The position numbers and the translations under genes are program-made. Of a stretch of 64,000 nucleotides of DNA, positions 32,540 through 45,030 are shown in pieces. Origin of the DNA: Turritopsis dohrnii (taxonomy: Eukaryota; Cnidaria; Hydrozoa; Anthoathecata; Oceaniidae); the NCBI GenBank assembly GCA_027922465.2, contig BQMF02000291.1, forward strand, positions 496,001 to 560,000. The letters are read 5' to 3'. Each line of letters starts with the position of its first letter. Within the stretch, counting starts at the first letter, position 1. Below the pieces are notes generated by a model. That model ran no database searches. It was given only the letters and a program-made list of their open reading frames with translations, and was not told the origin of the DNA.

Positions 32540-35454
32540 CTAGTATCTCGCGTAAAAACTTTTTAACCAAACTTAACTTCGAGAACATTAGGTCAAATCC
32601 ACCATTCCCGTGTACGTACCCCGTGACGAAAAAATAAATCATAGAATCGCAACTCAAAAACATCCCAAGCGGCGTTGCTCCCCACCCATGTTTAGTATGC
32701 GTTGTGTTGCAAAATTTAACTTGTGTAAAAGTTTCTACAGGCATTAATTTTTTAATTCATTTCTTACATCCAGAAGATTAAAAACAGAAACAAATAGCAA
32801 CATGGCTCAGAATAATATATTTATACGCAGAAGAGAAGTAACTTTAATGTAAAAAAAATTGGCAATATTTAACACAGAACTGTTTACCCAGACATAGGAA
32901 ACCAAACATTACAAAATGTTAATTCAAAACAAATTGATACCTTCCAACTTTTTCTTTTGTTCCAAAGTTACTACTCGACTGCAACCATTAATGAATTTTT
33001 GAAATGATATGTAGTCTGTTCTTCCCAAAACCATCAACGTCATGATTAAAACCATGAGTTTCATTTCTTTATGCTTTTTTTATTATTACCTAAAAAATTA
33101 ATACTTGAATTGTAATACCGAAAACCTAATCATGCTATAACAATATTGAAATAAAAAATAAAACAAAAAGAAAGAAAAAAGAAAAAGAAAATTCAAGTAC
33201 GCATTTATCCTAAAGATAACAATTAAAAACAAAACTTGGTCTATAAAGTCAACCGATACTGTGAGTCAATACGGGTTAACTCAACACTGGAGCTGAACAG
33301 AATAAAGACTTTTACCTGGCATACACAGCCAAACTTCAAATTAATAAAAATACTTGAAACAACAAAATGCCCTACTTTGACCAAAACCATAATTGAGTAC
33401 CCAGAAGATATTAAAAGCAACAAATAAAAACAATGCTTAACTTATATACCTAGCAAGTATGTGTGTAGCAATTAACATAACACAAAATAATGAATGCCGT
33501 AAACAAATATAAACTGAAGAAAAATATACCCCAGCAATGCTTCTTTTTTGTAGTACAATCGCAATGAAATACATAATCCTTTCTTCTCTTAAATAACCTT
33601 CTGAACATACCATGTGTTTCATTTATACATTTATAAATTTCGTTTATCAATAGCTACACTTTTTCTTTTCTGACCTAAAAGTAAAAGATTTCAGTAAAGA
33701 ACAGCTACAATACTTATTACTACTGCAACCAAAACAAAAGGCATAAATGGCTGGCAATAGATACAATTTGACAGCATAACACGTTCCTTACTTCCACAGC
33801 CATGAGAAAGGAAAACAGTCATAGCTGTGGGACCATTTTTAATTGATCTGTAAATAAATAAATCAAATCGAATCTTCTTTGCTAACTATAAAAATAATAA
33901 TAGCGCATTTCTTCACTACTCTTTCTTCTGTATAGCGATATTTGATAACTAAAACGTAAAAAGACATTTAAATACATTTAAATACTAACTTGTTCTTCTA
34001 TTAATCAAAAATAAAAGTTTTATAATAATACCTTTTCTTCGTTCGATCTTTCTGCAGCTAATTCTTAAAAACTTCACTGCACTTCTTCTGTATATCTAAA
34101 TATGATTTTTCATTGTAAACAAACAACTAACCCGTGTTCTTTTATTGATAAGACTAAAAGTTTAGCAATAAACACGATAATAAAATGTGTTATAATAATA
34201 ACAATACCTTTGTGCATACAAACCTGTGTTTCTTCGTCAGTTCTTTCATCGATTTGCTGCCTAAAACAATCAAATTTAAATTAAAATATTTGTATACAAA
34301 AAGAAACACGTCTTCTTCGCGAAGTTTCTTTCTCAGGAAATGATCGTTGACAAATTTCGAACGAAGAAGATTGCATTGCTCGCACTCCTCCAAAGACGTT
34401 TTTCCGCTGATTTCCACTGCGCAAACCAAAAATAACAAAACGGAGGAGCATATACTAATCGCAGAAAATCAAAAAAAGTGTTCTCGCCTCTACGTGGTTT
34501 TACCACAAAAAGGGAAAAAATGAGATGGATTTGACCGTGAAAAAAAACAAAAATGTCACTCTCTAAAATAAAAGTGGTATGCACAACGCGAATTAGTATA
34601 ACTAGCCGCCAAGGCGGCGTCACTCGCCGCCGATGTTCACATGCTCTGTATCACTGTATCAATAAACGTCAAATTTCCTTATAAACGGCTCGTACAACTT
34701 GTGTTCAACCAGAAGCATATTCGAAGTCACAACCTCTGATAAAACCAATCTTTTATCAGTGTAACAATACACTCAAAATGTAGAGAGAGAAAACTTCAAC
34801 TTTTTATTAGCTTTTGTTTTAAAAAAGTTACCCACTCTAACATGGGTGCTATCAAACGTAAGGAAGAAATAGTTTCTCTTCTAAAAAACATCACGACGGA
34901 GGAGAGAAAAAAGGCACGTGCTAATTGAATAAATAGAATAAAAAACGTTCGATCAGAACGCTTAACAATTAAAAGGAGAAATTAATTTGTTAAAAGAAAA
35001 GCAAAAAAAAACAAAAAAAAACCCATTTTGTTTTGATATAATACTGTTTTTTTACCTATCGGTTTTTAAACATTTTGATTGCTCAAAAAAAAAGTTCACC
35101 CGTCTCAGACAGTCAGGAAGAGATAGTGGCAAATCGCACATGCTGCCACGTTCTGCCACTGCTGCTTTTTGTCCAAAATGTTTAATCAAATAGGTTCTTT
35201 GTATTTAGTTGATGTACTGTTTTCAAAGCCAAGTCAACGTGGAATATAAAACTAACGAAAATGATAAAAACAAAACGTTATTCCTATTAGTTCATCAGCC
35301 AAAAAAAGTCACGTTCGATTGGGGATGCAATGTATTTGCTTCGAACTCACATCGCACACAAAAAAAGAAATAATTTCGCTCACAACTAAATCTACCATTT
35401 TGTGTGACTTACAGACAAACAAACAGAGAATCGGCTATTAATATATAGATAAGA
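32540..35454 (-). mobile_element. Helitron family B, minus array copy 4, interrupted by family A
   Basis: The 3' CTAG is at 32540. The interior closely matches 17241-19488 in reverse. Near its 5' end a family A Helitron (34602-35449) lies between the A and T of GTATAAT. Removing it restores the family B start GTATAATAAGA, so the insertion site can be read directly. The length without the insert is about 2.07 kb. Confidence 0.75.
34602..35449 (-). mobile_element. Non-autonomous Helitron, family A, copy 3
   Basis: 848 bp, with TCTATATATTAATAGCC at 35449 and hairpin GCCGCCTTGGCGGCTAG ending at 34602. It is close in sequence to copies 1 and 4 and is nested in the family B copy. Confidence 0.85.
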
Positions 35455-36019
35455 TAGTATCTCGCGTAAAAGTTTTTTACGACTTTAAGAAAAGAATCTG
35501 CAGAAATACCACGCGTTCCCGTGTGTGTACCCCGTGACGAAATTTTCAATTACGGAATCGGGACTGGAAAATGTACCCATGTTGTAGAGCTGGAAAAACT
35601 GAGCAAAAAAATGTATGGGATCGTTTTGCTACGATCAACCGTTGCAGAGATATGGTGGATCATAGATTTTAATGACGTCGTATCCGCAGTACCAAATAAA
35701 ATTTAGGCCCAAATGATGCGTCAGCCCATTACCCGTATCGCAGACCCTAAAAAACGTCAGTCATCCCTATTGGTTCTTGAGATATTTCCCCAAAAACGTT
35801 GCGTTCGATTGGGGATGCAATGCAATGATCCCCCGTGATCATAAAGCATCTGACGTCAAATGCCACGTGCTATTATACTAATCGTGAATGTGTCTTGTGT
35901 GGTCGAACTGCCGCTATATGACCACGATTAAGAAGATTTTCACCATTAAAACAAAAACAAAAACACAACACTCTCTAAAATGAAAGTGGTATGCACACAC
36001 GCGGATTAGTATAATAAGA
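35455..36019 (-). mobile_element. Helitron family B, minus array copy 5 (short form)
   Basis: 565 bp. Its 3' end has lost the C of CTAG (TAGTATCTCGCG at 35455). The 5' end TCTTATTATACTAAT is at 36019, abutting copy 6. Confidence 0.7.
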
Positions 36020-36770
36020 CTAGTATCCCGTGTAAAAATTTTTTATGGGTTTTAATTCTGAAAATGACACTCGCCACTCATGTTCAGCCTGCGTTGTGTC
36101 ATTGGTAAAACATTAATATTACTTATTGTGTAATACAAAATAACAATAAAATATGTTCATCAGAAAAGTGTATCTAATATTTGCTACGACATTTAAACAG
36201 TCATTTCATACATCATCGAACTTCAAACTAAGTTTGGAATTGGAAACTAAGCTGACAAAACCAAGCAATGAGATTGCACTCCATTAATCAGATTCAGTGT
36301 GCAAAATCGTCAAAAAATCACTGTGACGGAGAGCATTCTTAGTGAAATTGTGGTAGATTTCTATAGAAATGCACTCCTTCGCAGACATTTTTAATAAATG
36401 TGTTGACTGGAAAAGAACTAAAAATATGTACTTTCAAAATTGGAAAATTGGAAACTAAGCTGACAAAACCAAGCAATGAGATGGCACTCCATTAATCAGA
36501 TCTGTAACCCAGTGTGTAAAATCGTCAAAAAATCACTGTGACGGAGAGCATTCTTGGTGAAATTGTGTGTAGATTTCTATAGAAATGCACTCTTTCGCAG
36601 ATATTTTTTAATAAACGTGTTATAAATATTTTCAAAATTGTTAAATGTCTGTTCGACACTAATTCAACAATAATTGATCGCCACCCATGTTCAGCATGCG
36701 TCCAGTTCACGAAAAATTAATTTAAGGAATCAAAAATGTATGGGATGGTTTTAACCCGGGTGAAACGTTT
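36020..36770 (-). mobile_element. Helitron family B, minus array copy 6, right end uncertain
   Basis: Starts with the 3' terminus CTAGTATCCCG at 36020. Inside is an imperfect direct repeat of about 170 bp (from about 36225 and about 36445; shared text AAACTAAGCTGACAAAACC). I cannot see a family B 5' end, so the right boundary is a guess. Confidence 0.45.
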
Positions 36771-37349
36771 TTGAAAATGCTGACTATAAGGGTAAGCAAA
36801 AAATGTCATAGAATGATCAGCAGCAACATAAGTTCACATGAAAAACTGTTGACAATACTACACCAAAAAAGTATCCTAAGATAGCATAAACAAACAAATA
36901 AATAAATAAATAAACCAATTTAAGGTTATCTTTAATCACTTTTGCAAAAGTGTATATCGACTTCGTTAACAGTCCTCAAAGTTGTTTCGATGGTTTAATC
37001 CATTTATTCTTGGAAATAATAATTATCGGTGAATAGCGAGTACATTGCATCTTTGAACGTAGTTTGAATTATTGGATCTCTTGCAAAATGGATTTTTAGG
37101 GATTCATGACGTAAGAGAAACCAAAGAGTCCAAAAGAATCTAAAAAAAATTTTCAAGATAAGAATGAATTAAAAACCGAAATGTGCATTTGACAATATAT
37201 CTCAATTTAACGAACTAAACTTCCATTCACAATCTTCATGACAATGCTACCCAGACTATAGCAGGGTTATCCATAGAATACTGTCAATAACCTTTTATTC
37301 TGAACTACCAACGCCAAGTTGACTTCAATCGCAACATAATAGTCCAATA

Positions 37350-38856
37350 CTAGCCGCCAAGGCGGCGTCGCTCGCCGCCCATATCCACCTGCTCTGTATC
37401 ACTCTATCAATAGACCTTTCCCGAGTTTATTTTTGATCACACTCCGCTTCGTTTTCAATTGCGTTACTATGACAACCGAATCTCTTGTGCTCAATCATTA
37501 ACACTATCAAAATTATTACACTTATTGCACATTACTGAAATGAGTCCCGTGACATTTCGTTACCATATTAACCATTGAGAAAACGAGGCGGAGCTTGATA
37601 AAAAATAAACTCAGGAAATGTCTATAAGGATCAAATTTCCTAATAAACGGCTCGTACAACTTGTGCTCAACCAGAAGCAGATTCGAAGTCACAACCTCTG
37701 GTAAAATCAATCTTTTATCAGTGTAACAATGCACTCAAAACGTAGAGAGAGAAAACTTCAACTTTTCATTAGCTTTTGTTTTAAAAAAGTTATGCGCTCT
37801 AACATGGGTGCTATCAAACAGGGGGAAAATGGTTTCTCTTCTTAAAAAGTTCACACAGAGGAGAGAAAAAAAGGCTAAATGAGTAAATAGAATAAAAAAA
37901 CGTTCGATCAGAACGCTTAAGCGCTATTTCCACGACCACTTTTGATCGAAATATTTCGACGGAGAAAAAAATTGAGCATGCACATTAAATATTTTCTGCT
38001 TTTCGAGCTAAAAATTTCTTTTCTCTACTGTGCGAATGTGAGTTGAAATAATTTCAACTCTCTATGGAAATGGCTTTGCGAAAAAATATTCGTCCAATCA
38101 AAATCGTGAAAAATGTGTTGACAATTTGTGTATTAAATTGAACTATTGAATAGCAATCCTGTCGAACAATTCAGAAAAAAAAGAATTATATAGCAGACAG
38201 TTTCTACTTGTGGTTGCTTTCGAAGTAACTTCTATATCTTTAATCTCCTATTGAATATGAAAACCAGCTAATAAAGTTCAATTTTTTATGTGGAATTCTA
38301 TTATCGAAATATTTCTAGCAGAAATTGTTCTCCTCAAAAATTTTCGCTCGAAAAATTTCGATCAAATGTGGTCGTGGAAATAGCGCTTTAACAATAAAAG
38401 AAGAAATTAATTTATTAAAAGTAAAGCAAACAAAAAACATTTTGTTTTGATATGATATTCTTTTTTTAAACATTTTGATTGCTCAAAAAAAAAGTTTACC
38501 CGTCTCAGACAGTCAGGCAAGAGTTAGTGGCAAACGGAACATATGCTGCCACGTTCTACACTGCTGCTTTTTGTCCAAAATGTTTAATCAGTTAGTTGAT
38601 TTAGTTGATGTACTGTTTTCAAAGCCAAGTCAACGTGGAATATAAAACTAACAATAATGATAAAAACAAACCGTTATTCCTACAGCCAAAGAAAGTCACG
38701 TTCAATTAGGGTTGCAATGTATTTGCTTCGAACTCACGTCGCACACATAAAAAGAAATGATTTCGCTCACAACTCAATCTGCCATTTTGCGTGACTTACA
38801 AACAAACAAACAAACAAACAGACAGACAGACAGAGAATGGGCTATTAATATATAGA
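37350..38856 (-). mobile_element. Non-autonomous Helitron, family A, copy 4
   Basis: The terminal hairpin and CTAG are at 37350, the 5' TCTATATATTAATAGCC at 38856. It is longer than the other copies, partly because of a 467-bp MITE at 37921 and extra sequence near 37430-37600. A (CAAA)n/(CAGA)n stretch lies next to the 5' end. Confidence 0.85.
37921..38387. mobile_element. TTAA MITE with long inverted repeats inside Helitron copy 4
   Basis: Inverted ends GCGCTATTTCCACGACCAC of about 40 bp, with TTAA on both sides (37917-37920 and 38388-38391). Helitron copy 3 shows the matching empty site (CGCTTAACAATTAAAAG near 34965). TTAA targets suggest mobilisation by a piggyBac- or Kolobok-type transposase. 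Confidence 0.8.
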
Positions 38857-39740
38857 CTATAACTCTAAAGAATCTGAATAAATATAAGTTAAAGATAATG
38901 AACGATTTCCCCTAACTCTATTTCAATCAAATCATTTCTCATTAAAGATAATAAGATCAAGAAAAACGTGTGTCAGCAGTTAATTACTTTTGTTAGCCAG
39001 CAAAGAAGATGTGATTTATTTATTTACAGTTCGCTTTGTTAATAATAAACAGCTGCTCATTCCTAAACCGTTTCACAATTGTTATATTTCTGCTGACATC
39101 AGCATATATCACATAATAGTTTATTATCTTTAACATACAGGCAATGTAGGTCTTTGTCCTCAATGAACTAAACTAAACTAAATTTTAGCTATGGTTAGTA
39201 ATCTCTCAAAACGGCAAAGACGTTTTTGCTTAAACTATAATAGGTAATGTCACTTTACAAAACGGGCTGCAGAAATGCCGGTGAAATAAAGATCAAAGGA
39301 AATATATAACAACTTTTATTCTAACTAAAAACAACAAATATTAACATAAATAACGATGGTATGGAACTACCATACACTGACCGTGAATAACTAATTAACA
39401 CCCAATGCATTTCTTGTTAGTGGGAAGCTCTATGTGCAATCTATGTGCAACAGAATCAATGTGCAAAAACAAATTCTTAAAACTCCTTATTAATGGGCAA
39501 TGGGCATTAATCAATCATTCACAGGAGCAGCTATTTAGACTTCTACCAGCCAAAGAAATTTTCCAAAACGCAGAAAATTAACTATCCTGGTCATGTCACG
39601 TAAATAATGTAATTCAATCTTCCAGGTTCTTTCACGTATCGACCTAATACATAGCTAGCAACCGTATTTTGTAGCCGTTGAATTTGATACTTTGGTAGGT
39701 GATTGTATACTACTAAGCAATAACTAATTTTTGATATAAT
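38857..39740. other. Intergenic stretch, no gene seen
   Basis: AT-rich, with a short (AAACT)n run near 39170. I see nothing that I can assign. Confidence 0.4.
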
Positions 39741-40350
39741 CAAAGTTTCAGCCAGAGATTTACGAACTTTATATGGTGTGAAGCGTTAAAATTGACAAAC
39801 ACCTTTAATGATCAAGTTTTTAATACTTTTAATAATTTACCAAAAGCTATTAGAGTAATTAATAATAAAAAAGTATTTTACAAGGAAGCTAAACGATATT
39901 ATAGTGATAGAGCTCTTGCTAGAGTTTTATCTCTATAATATTATATGGCGTTTGTAATAGAACTTTGGTATATTCTTCCTGATTTGCTGAAGCTACTCTT
40001 CCCTTTTCAAGTGTGTTTGGTGAATACTAGTACTTTTGTCATCTTATTTCTGCCATAAAATTTTTTTAAACTTTTAATACGAAATATTTAATGTGGTAAT
40101 CTAAATTTTTATCTCTTTATACATTTATTTATGGTTTATTTATAGTTAATCTCCTATAGAGGGTACGTCTTGGCCAGCTTGCATATTGCTATATTTCCTC
40201 TATTTGCCCAGTTCATCCAGGCTAAGATTCTTTCAATTTAATTTCATAGCGTTTCTTATTGTCGTACTCAATTGTGTCCTACATTTTATTCAGTTTGTTT
40301 TAATCTCGATATTTTAATTTACATACTAATAAAGATATATATTTTAGTAT
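39741..40350 (+). mobile_element. LINE (non-LTR retrotransposon) 3' remnant
   Basis: About 39790-39938 reads FNTFNNLPKAIRVINNKKVF and on to a stop. That is the form of the extreme C-terminus of CR1/Jockey-like reverse-transcriptase proteins (a phrase like W-N-x-L-P followed by a Lys-rich tail). A 3' UTR-like stretch of about 0.4 kb follows, with AATAAA near 40327. The rest of the element is absent. Confidence 0.45.
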
Positions 40351-40442
40351 TTTTATTTTTATTTTTAAGTTGTAGGGAGAAGAACCATTTTGTAATTAAT
40401 GGATCCCAAATATATGATTTAATAATAATGATAATAATAATA

Positions 40443-40597
40443 CGGTCAACGGACTCCCTTGAACGGCACGAAATGTTAATGGACTCCTTTCCACTTTAAA
40501 CGGACTCCTTTTCAACCGGCATACGGACTCCTTTGTAAAACAGACTCCTTTGACATACAAAGCGGACTCCTTTGACATATAAAAAGGACTCCTTTGA
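40443..40597. repeat. Minisatellite-like array of GGACTCCTTTG, locus 1
   Basis: Seven or eight imperfect units, each with GGACTCCTTT or GACTCCTTTG and a 6-20-bp spacer. The same motif array recurs at 47960. On the minus strand one frame reads repeated KGV/KES-type phrases, but there are stops and no gene context. Confidence 0.7.
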
Positions 40598-40737
40598 AAC
40601 TTATCGGCTACCGTAACTATGACATTGTTAATATTGAAAAATGGCGACTTTGTGTGTGTGGAAAATGAATGGCAATTTATTTGTGTACAAAATATACTAG
40701 TATATTACTAATAATTAAAAGTGTTTTTAAATATTTT

Positions 40738-41002
40738 CAGTGGTTATCGGACTGCCTATTCTTTAGAGTTTACTTCATGCATTTTTTGTAATTGGCAAAG
40801 CAATATCAAGTTGTTACGTTGCAATTCTACAGATCTAGCTACATCACAGACAGAAAGTCTTATAAATTTAGAAACTTTACATGTACTTTCAGAAGAAAAA
40901 AGTTTCTCATTTAAATTCACAACAGGTTATGTTTCCGAAACAAATTTGCTAAGGTTCATGCCTGAAAAATTGAAAGAAAGAAAGATATATATAAAAATTT
41001 AA
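40738..41002 (+). pseudogene. Possible Mutator-like domain fragment
   Basis: Follows a good acceptor (ATATTTTCAG). The frame GYRTAYSLEFTSCIFCNW resembles the Cys-x2-Cys-x-Trp segment of the Mutator-like domain proteins common in cnidarians (compare the remnant at 55416-56291), and a diverged tail ends at a stop. The similarity is short, so this is a weak call. Confidence 0.3.
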
Positions 41003-43300
41003 TGTTTATTTCATGCTTGTTTGTTATTCATTCATTTCTTTTACATCACGTATTTTTAACCTGCATTAATAAGGAAATAAAGCTGTTTCCAAAGACAGAT
41101 TTGTTTAACATTCAAATATCAAAGTGGATGAAATGTCAAGTTTTTGTGAGAGCAAACAAAGAAACTTTTCTACAACAAACAACTTGCTCAGAAGCAGGGA
41201 TTTATTATAATATTATATATAATACAATTCTCTTACATACCAGTGAAAATCATGTAGATTAGTATAGTAGATTGTAACAGTAAAACCGAAAATATTTATC
41301 ATTTATAGGAGGGAGTGTTATTAATTGTAGTGTATTTAGTTTCAAGATCGCAATTCATTTGCCATAGTTCGCATTTTGTTTTCGCTTAATTGCTTTTAAA
41401 CTGAGATTATTATACGGTTTATTTAGTATTCCAAAAAAGACATTCGATTCAGTATTTTTCCTTCCTGATCCGACTGTCTTTCTTAGAACACTATGGTTTA
41501 TTCAAAAGTACGAAGAAAACTAATTTATATATACATGTTTTTTGTAAGCAAGAATATTTTGAAAAGATCATACAGAATATAATTTCAAACACTACAGGTA
41601 AGGAATTAAAGAGCAGACAAACAAGGTTTATAGAAAGTATAACATAATTTATATACACCAAGTGAAGTGTTTGAGCAAATAATCACCATTGAATAATCTT
41701 TGTTATTCAAAATGGTTCGCGTTATTTTATGAAAACGTAATCTAAGTTATGCTTCTCCAAAAACAAAAAATTTTCGCCTGTGTCACACTTCTTTTTGCAA
41801 AGCTATTAAAAATCTATAATTAGAACCCTTTGATTAAATAAACATATGTTTATTTGCCGATTTCTCGATATGTTTTGTTCAAAAATAAGAAACATAATAT
41901 ATACCATTGTTCATTTAATTTTCGTGCTCATCTTTTCTTCGCACACACGGTGCTGTACGAAAAATAAGTTGCGCCGAAATACAAATCTAAAATTTATGAC
42001 CCCTGAATCAAGCTAGTGTTTTTCAAAGTAGAAAAATAACACAGATTTTTCATATAAGCATGTTTATACGTAACACTGCACAAAATCTGATGTTTTGTGT
42101 ATAAAATAATTTGTGTGGAAAAAATATATATAAGAAGCTTGATACTTTGTCAAATGTCCAGATTACACTTCTGCTTGGGGAATATTTTAACTGTATATCA
42201 ATAATGGGCTATTTAGATTATAAACCATTGCCCGTAACAAATAAAACTAAATGATATTATTAAAAATTTTGTCAGGTGACTATTGACTGCAGTCTGTAAA
42301 ATAAGTTATGTTTGCAAACTTTAAATTTGTAAATTTGCTTTGTATCTTGTGCTTTGAATCATTTACCCAATAATTTCAGCTAGTTCACAGTTGACATTGT
42401 TCTTTCAACAATTGAAGTGATTACACGTGACAAGGAATAAAGATTTGTAGAATTTGTAGAACCTCTGTGATTTGTTATATAACTCTGTTTGTTTCTGGGA
42501 CTGACAACAAGATAACTACATTGTGATTACAAGACACATTTTCATTGGACAGGAGGCAGCTGTGCTAGAGATTGTAAAAAAGTAGAATCTTAAACAAATA
42601 ATCACCTGAAAATATACTTATTCTAAAGCGGAAATATTCTATCAGAATCAAGCTTGCTAAAGATTTTTCAATATTACAACATTTTTATTGTTTATTGCAT
42701 GAAGTCAGGCCACCAAAAGAGTGTACTATTTTGCTTGATTGTCCAATAAACACACAGAATTGCATGTCAATACACGGAAAAGTTTAGAAGATAGAATTTG
42801 TTTCAATTATGGCAGTCATTTTGTAATGGAAAATACTCTGTGACACTTAACATACTTTGAAACAGATAGTAAGGTGACAATTATATATGTTATGATTTTG
42901 TGCAGGCTTTATGAAAGGCGAAGTTGACAGGAGGTATTGAAATGGAAATTTGATTATTTTAGCCTATTTTTTCCTTATTCAGCAACAAATCAGACTCAAA
43001 GGAGCCATAAATCTTTTCAGATTTGTCATAATAAGATGAATTAAGATGTTTGAGTTTAATGGAGGAGTGTATCTAAGATTTATTTCTGATTACATTATCC
43101 TAATAGATGTGATTTGCATGTTTAGATTTGTGGAATAATAATCAACCATCCAATTATTTTTTGGTCCTCATTGTCTTTGTTTGCTAAAATATAAGTTGTG
43201 GCCCTTGCCCCTCATAGTGTTTGAGTATGATGCTTGTCCAATGTTGCTTTATTTGGTCCAATATTGCTTTAGTTAAACTACACTAGTTATTACATGAGCT
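41003..43300. other. Upstream region of SET gene B, no gene seen
   Basis: AT-rich (many A/T runs). Several AG/GT pairs could frame tiny exons, but none gives a protein I can support. It should contain the promoter of gene B. Confidence 0.35.
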
Positions 43301-44277
43301 ATGAAGCGAAATTTAAGATCAAGGGTAAGTTCTTCTTCATTTTGTATGGTAAATATTAGACTTAAACGTTGACAGTTTGCTCGGTATACTCATTGTTTGT
43401 AGGCTCTGAGGGATAAGTAGCAATTATATATTATATATATATGAAATATTTCATTTTAATGAATTATCTGGTTTTACATTTTTGGAATATTTGTAATTTA
43501 AGGATTCTAAGACTCAGTTACTTTTGGAGCTAACCCAAAAGGACCCTACTTTCCTTGTGAAGGAAATGATTGACAGCGACATTGGTATGTAGTTGACAAA
43601 GTCTTTGTTTTGGTATTATTGTCCCTTGATGGCTGCTCTGGATAATTTTATTAATGACTTTCTTTTCTTCCAAATAAGCATAAATGATTGATTTTCTATC
43701 TACAAATTTGATAATGGAACCAAAGTCCCCTCTTGGCTGCATAGCTAATGATATTAAGCATAGAGTATAAAGAAAAATAAATATTGTGCAAAACATTTTG
43801 CAAAGGTTTTACTTCTAGGATATGGTGTTTTCACCTCACGCAATGTTCGGAGGGGAGAGGTTTTGCTGTGCTACCGAGGCACACTTATTTCACGTAAAGT
43901 TGCAAAATTCAAGGCCATCGAATATGAAAGAAGAGGTCTTGGTTGGTATATCTTCGATATAGTGTATAATTCAAGAAGTTATAGGTATTACAATAGATTT
44001 TTTTTACAATGCATTGCATTCTAATCATTTGAAAGATCTTCTGTTTTCATTAAGATCTTTTACTTTTCTTCATACTAGCATTGATGCCACTCTTTCATCT
44101 GGTTTGGGACGTCTAGTAAATGATAGTCCCCCTGCTTTTGCGAATAGTCTCATGCGGCAGCATGTGTTATATGGTCGGCCACATTTATTTTTGGTGGCGA
44201 AAGTTGACATTACTGCTAACACAGAGCTTGGATACTCGTACAATGATAAAGATCTTCCATGGAGAAATGACCCTTGA
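43301..44277 (+). CDS. SET-domain protein B (KMT5A/SETD8-like lysine methyltransferase)
   Basis: Four exons with agreeing phases: 43301-43324 (ATG, MKRNLRSR), 43503-43584 (LTQKDPTFLVKEMI), 43819-43984 (GYGVFTSRNVRRGEVLL, the SAM-binding N-terminal SET motif, then YRG) and 44079-44277. The last holds GRLVNDS...ANSLMR in place of the usual N-H-S motif, and ELGYSYND with the catalytic Tyr, then PWRNDP and TGA. Total 156 residues, essentially a bare SET domain. Such enzymes methylate lysine on histone H4 or other proteins, using S-adenosylmethionine. Gene A uses a donor at the equivalent place in the last exon; here it is not visible, so the protein ends early. Substrate unknown. Confidence 0.75.
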
Positions 44278-44386
44278 AAGTTGGTTTAAAATAGAAACTG
44301 AGAAAACTGCATTGTTATGAAGGCATTATAAACATTGAAAGGGATTCTATATTGCATTTAATATTAATTTCATTTTAATTTTTTAG

Positions 44387-45030
44387 CCTAACTACTGCAA
44401 ACCATTTGTGAGGAGTATCTCAGTAAGTTTATTTGTTTTGTTATGTGTGCCGGTCTATTATGTCAACTGTGAAAATATTAAGCTTAAGCTATGAAGGTTT
44501 TTATCATTATCATTTAGATAAAGTTCGTAGATGAGTCAGATGTAAGGAGAGATTGAAGTTTAGCTATTAACTTATTTGTAGTGCAGAATAAATTTTTGAC
44601 ATGTAATTCATTTGGAATTTAAGGTGCAACTCTTATTGCCTAAGTCAGATACATAAACTGGTTCAAATGATCAGATAAAAACTGTAAGTATTAGCTTCAG
44701 TCCTTTCTAATATTTCATTGAATTTAACTACAGATAAGAAATTGATATGCAATAATTTAAGCTTTAATTTGTGTGAGCATGAATAAATTATGGTTTCTAG
44801 AGACCACAAAGGCTATGGAGATCTGAAGAAAAAGGTATATGCTTTTTGAAATAATTTCTTTTCATTGGTTGTTCTTATACAGTGTTGAAAAATTGACTTA
44901 TAGTAATTTTCTGTTAAAAAAGCTAGTTTATTCTTTATCCTATTGATTGCTATCATTTGTAAGTTAGTGTCATTTTCTCATTAGTCGTGGAATTAAAGGA
45001 ACCTTTCCTAAGGATAGAAGACTCAGATGG
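44387..45030 (+). pseudogene. Exons of the SET-family C-terminal tail downstream of gene B
   Basis: Exons 44387-44422 (PNYCKPFVRSIS, 36 nt), 44801-44834 (RPQRLWRSEEK) and 44985-45030 (VELKEPFLRIED, 46 nt) have good splice sites and agreeing phases. The 36-nt and 46-nt exons match gene A exons of identical length. Because gene B stops at 44277, they may be stranded remnants or belong to a transcript that skips that stop. Confidence 0.5.

Noticed and set aside
40443..40597. CRISPR-like array
   Set aside because: Repeat units are short and degenerate, spacers are irregular, and the genome is eukaryotic.
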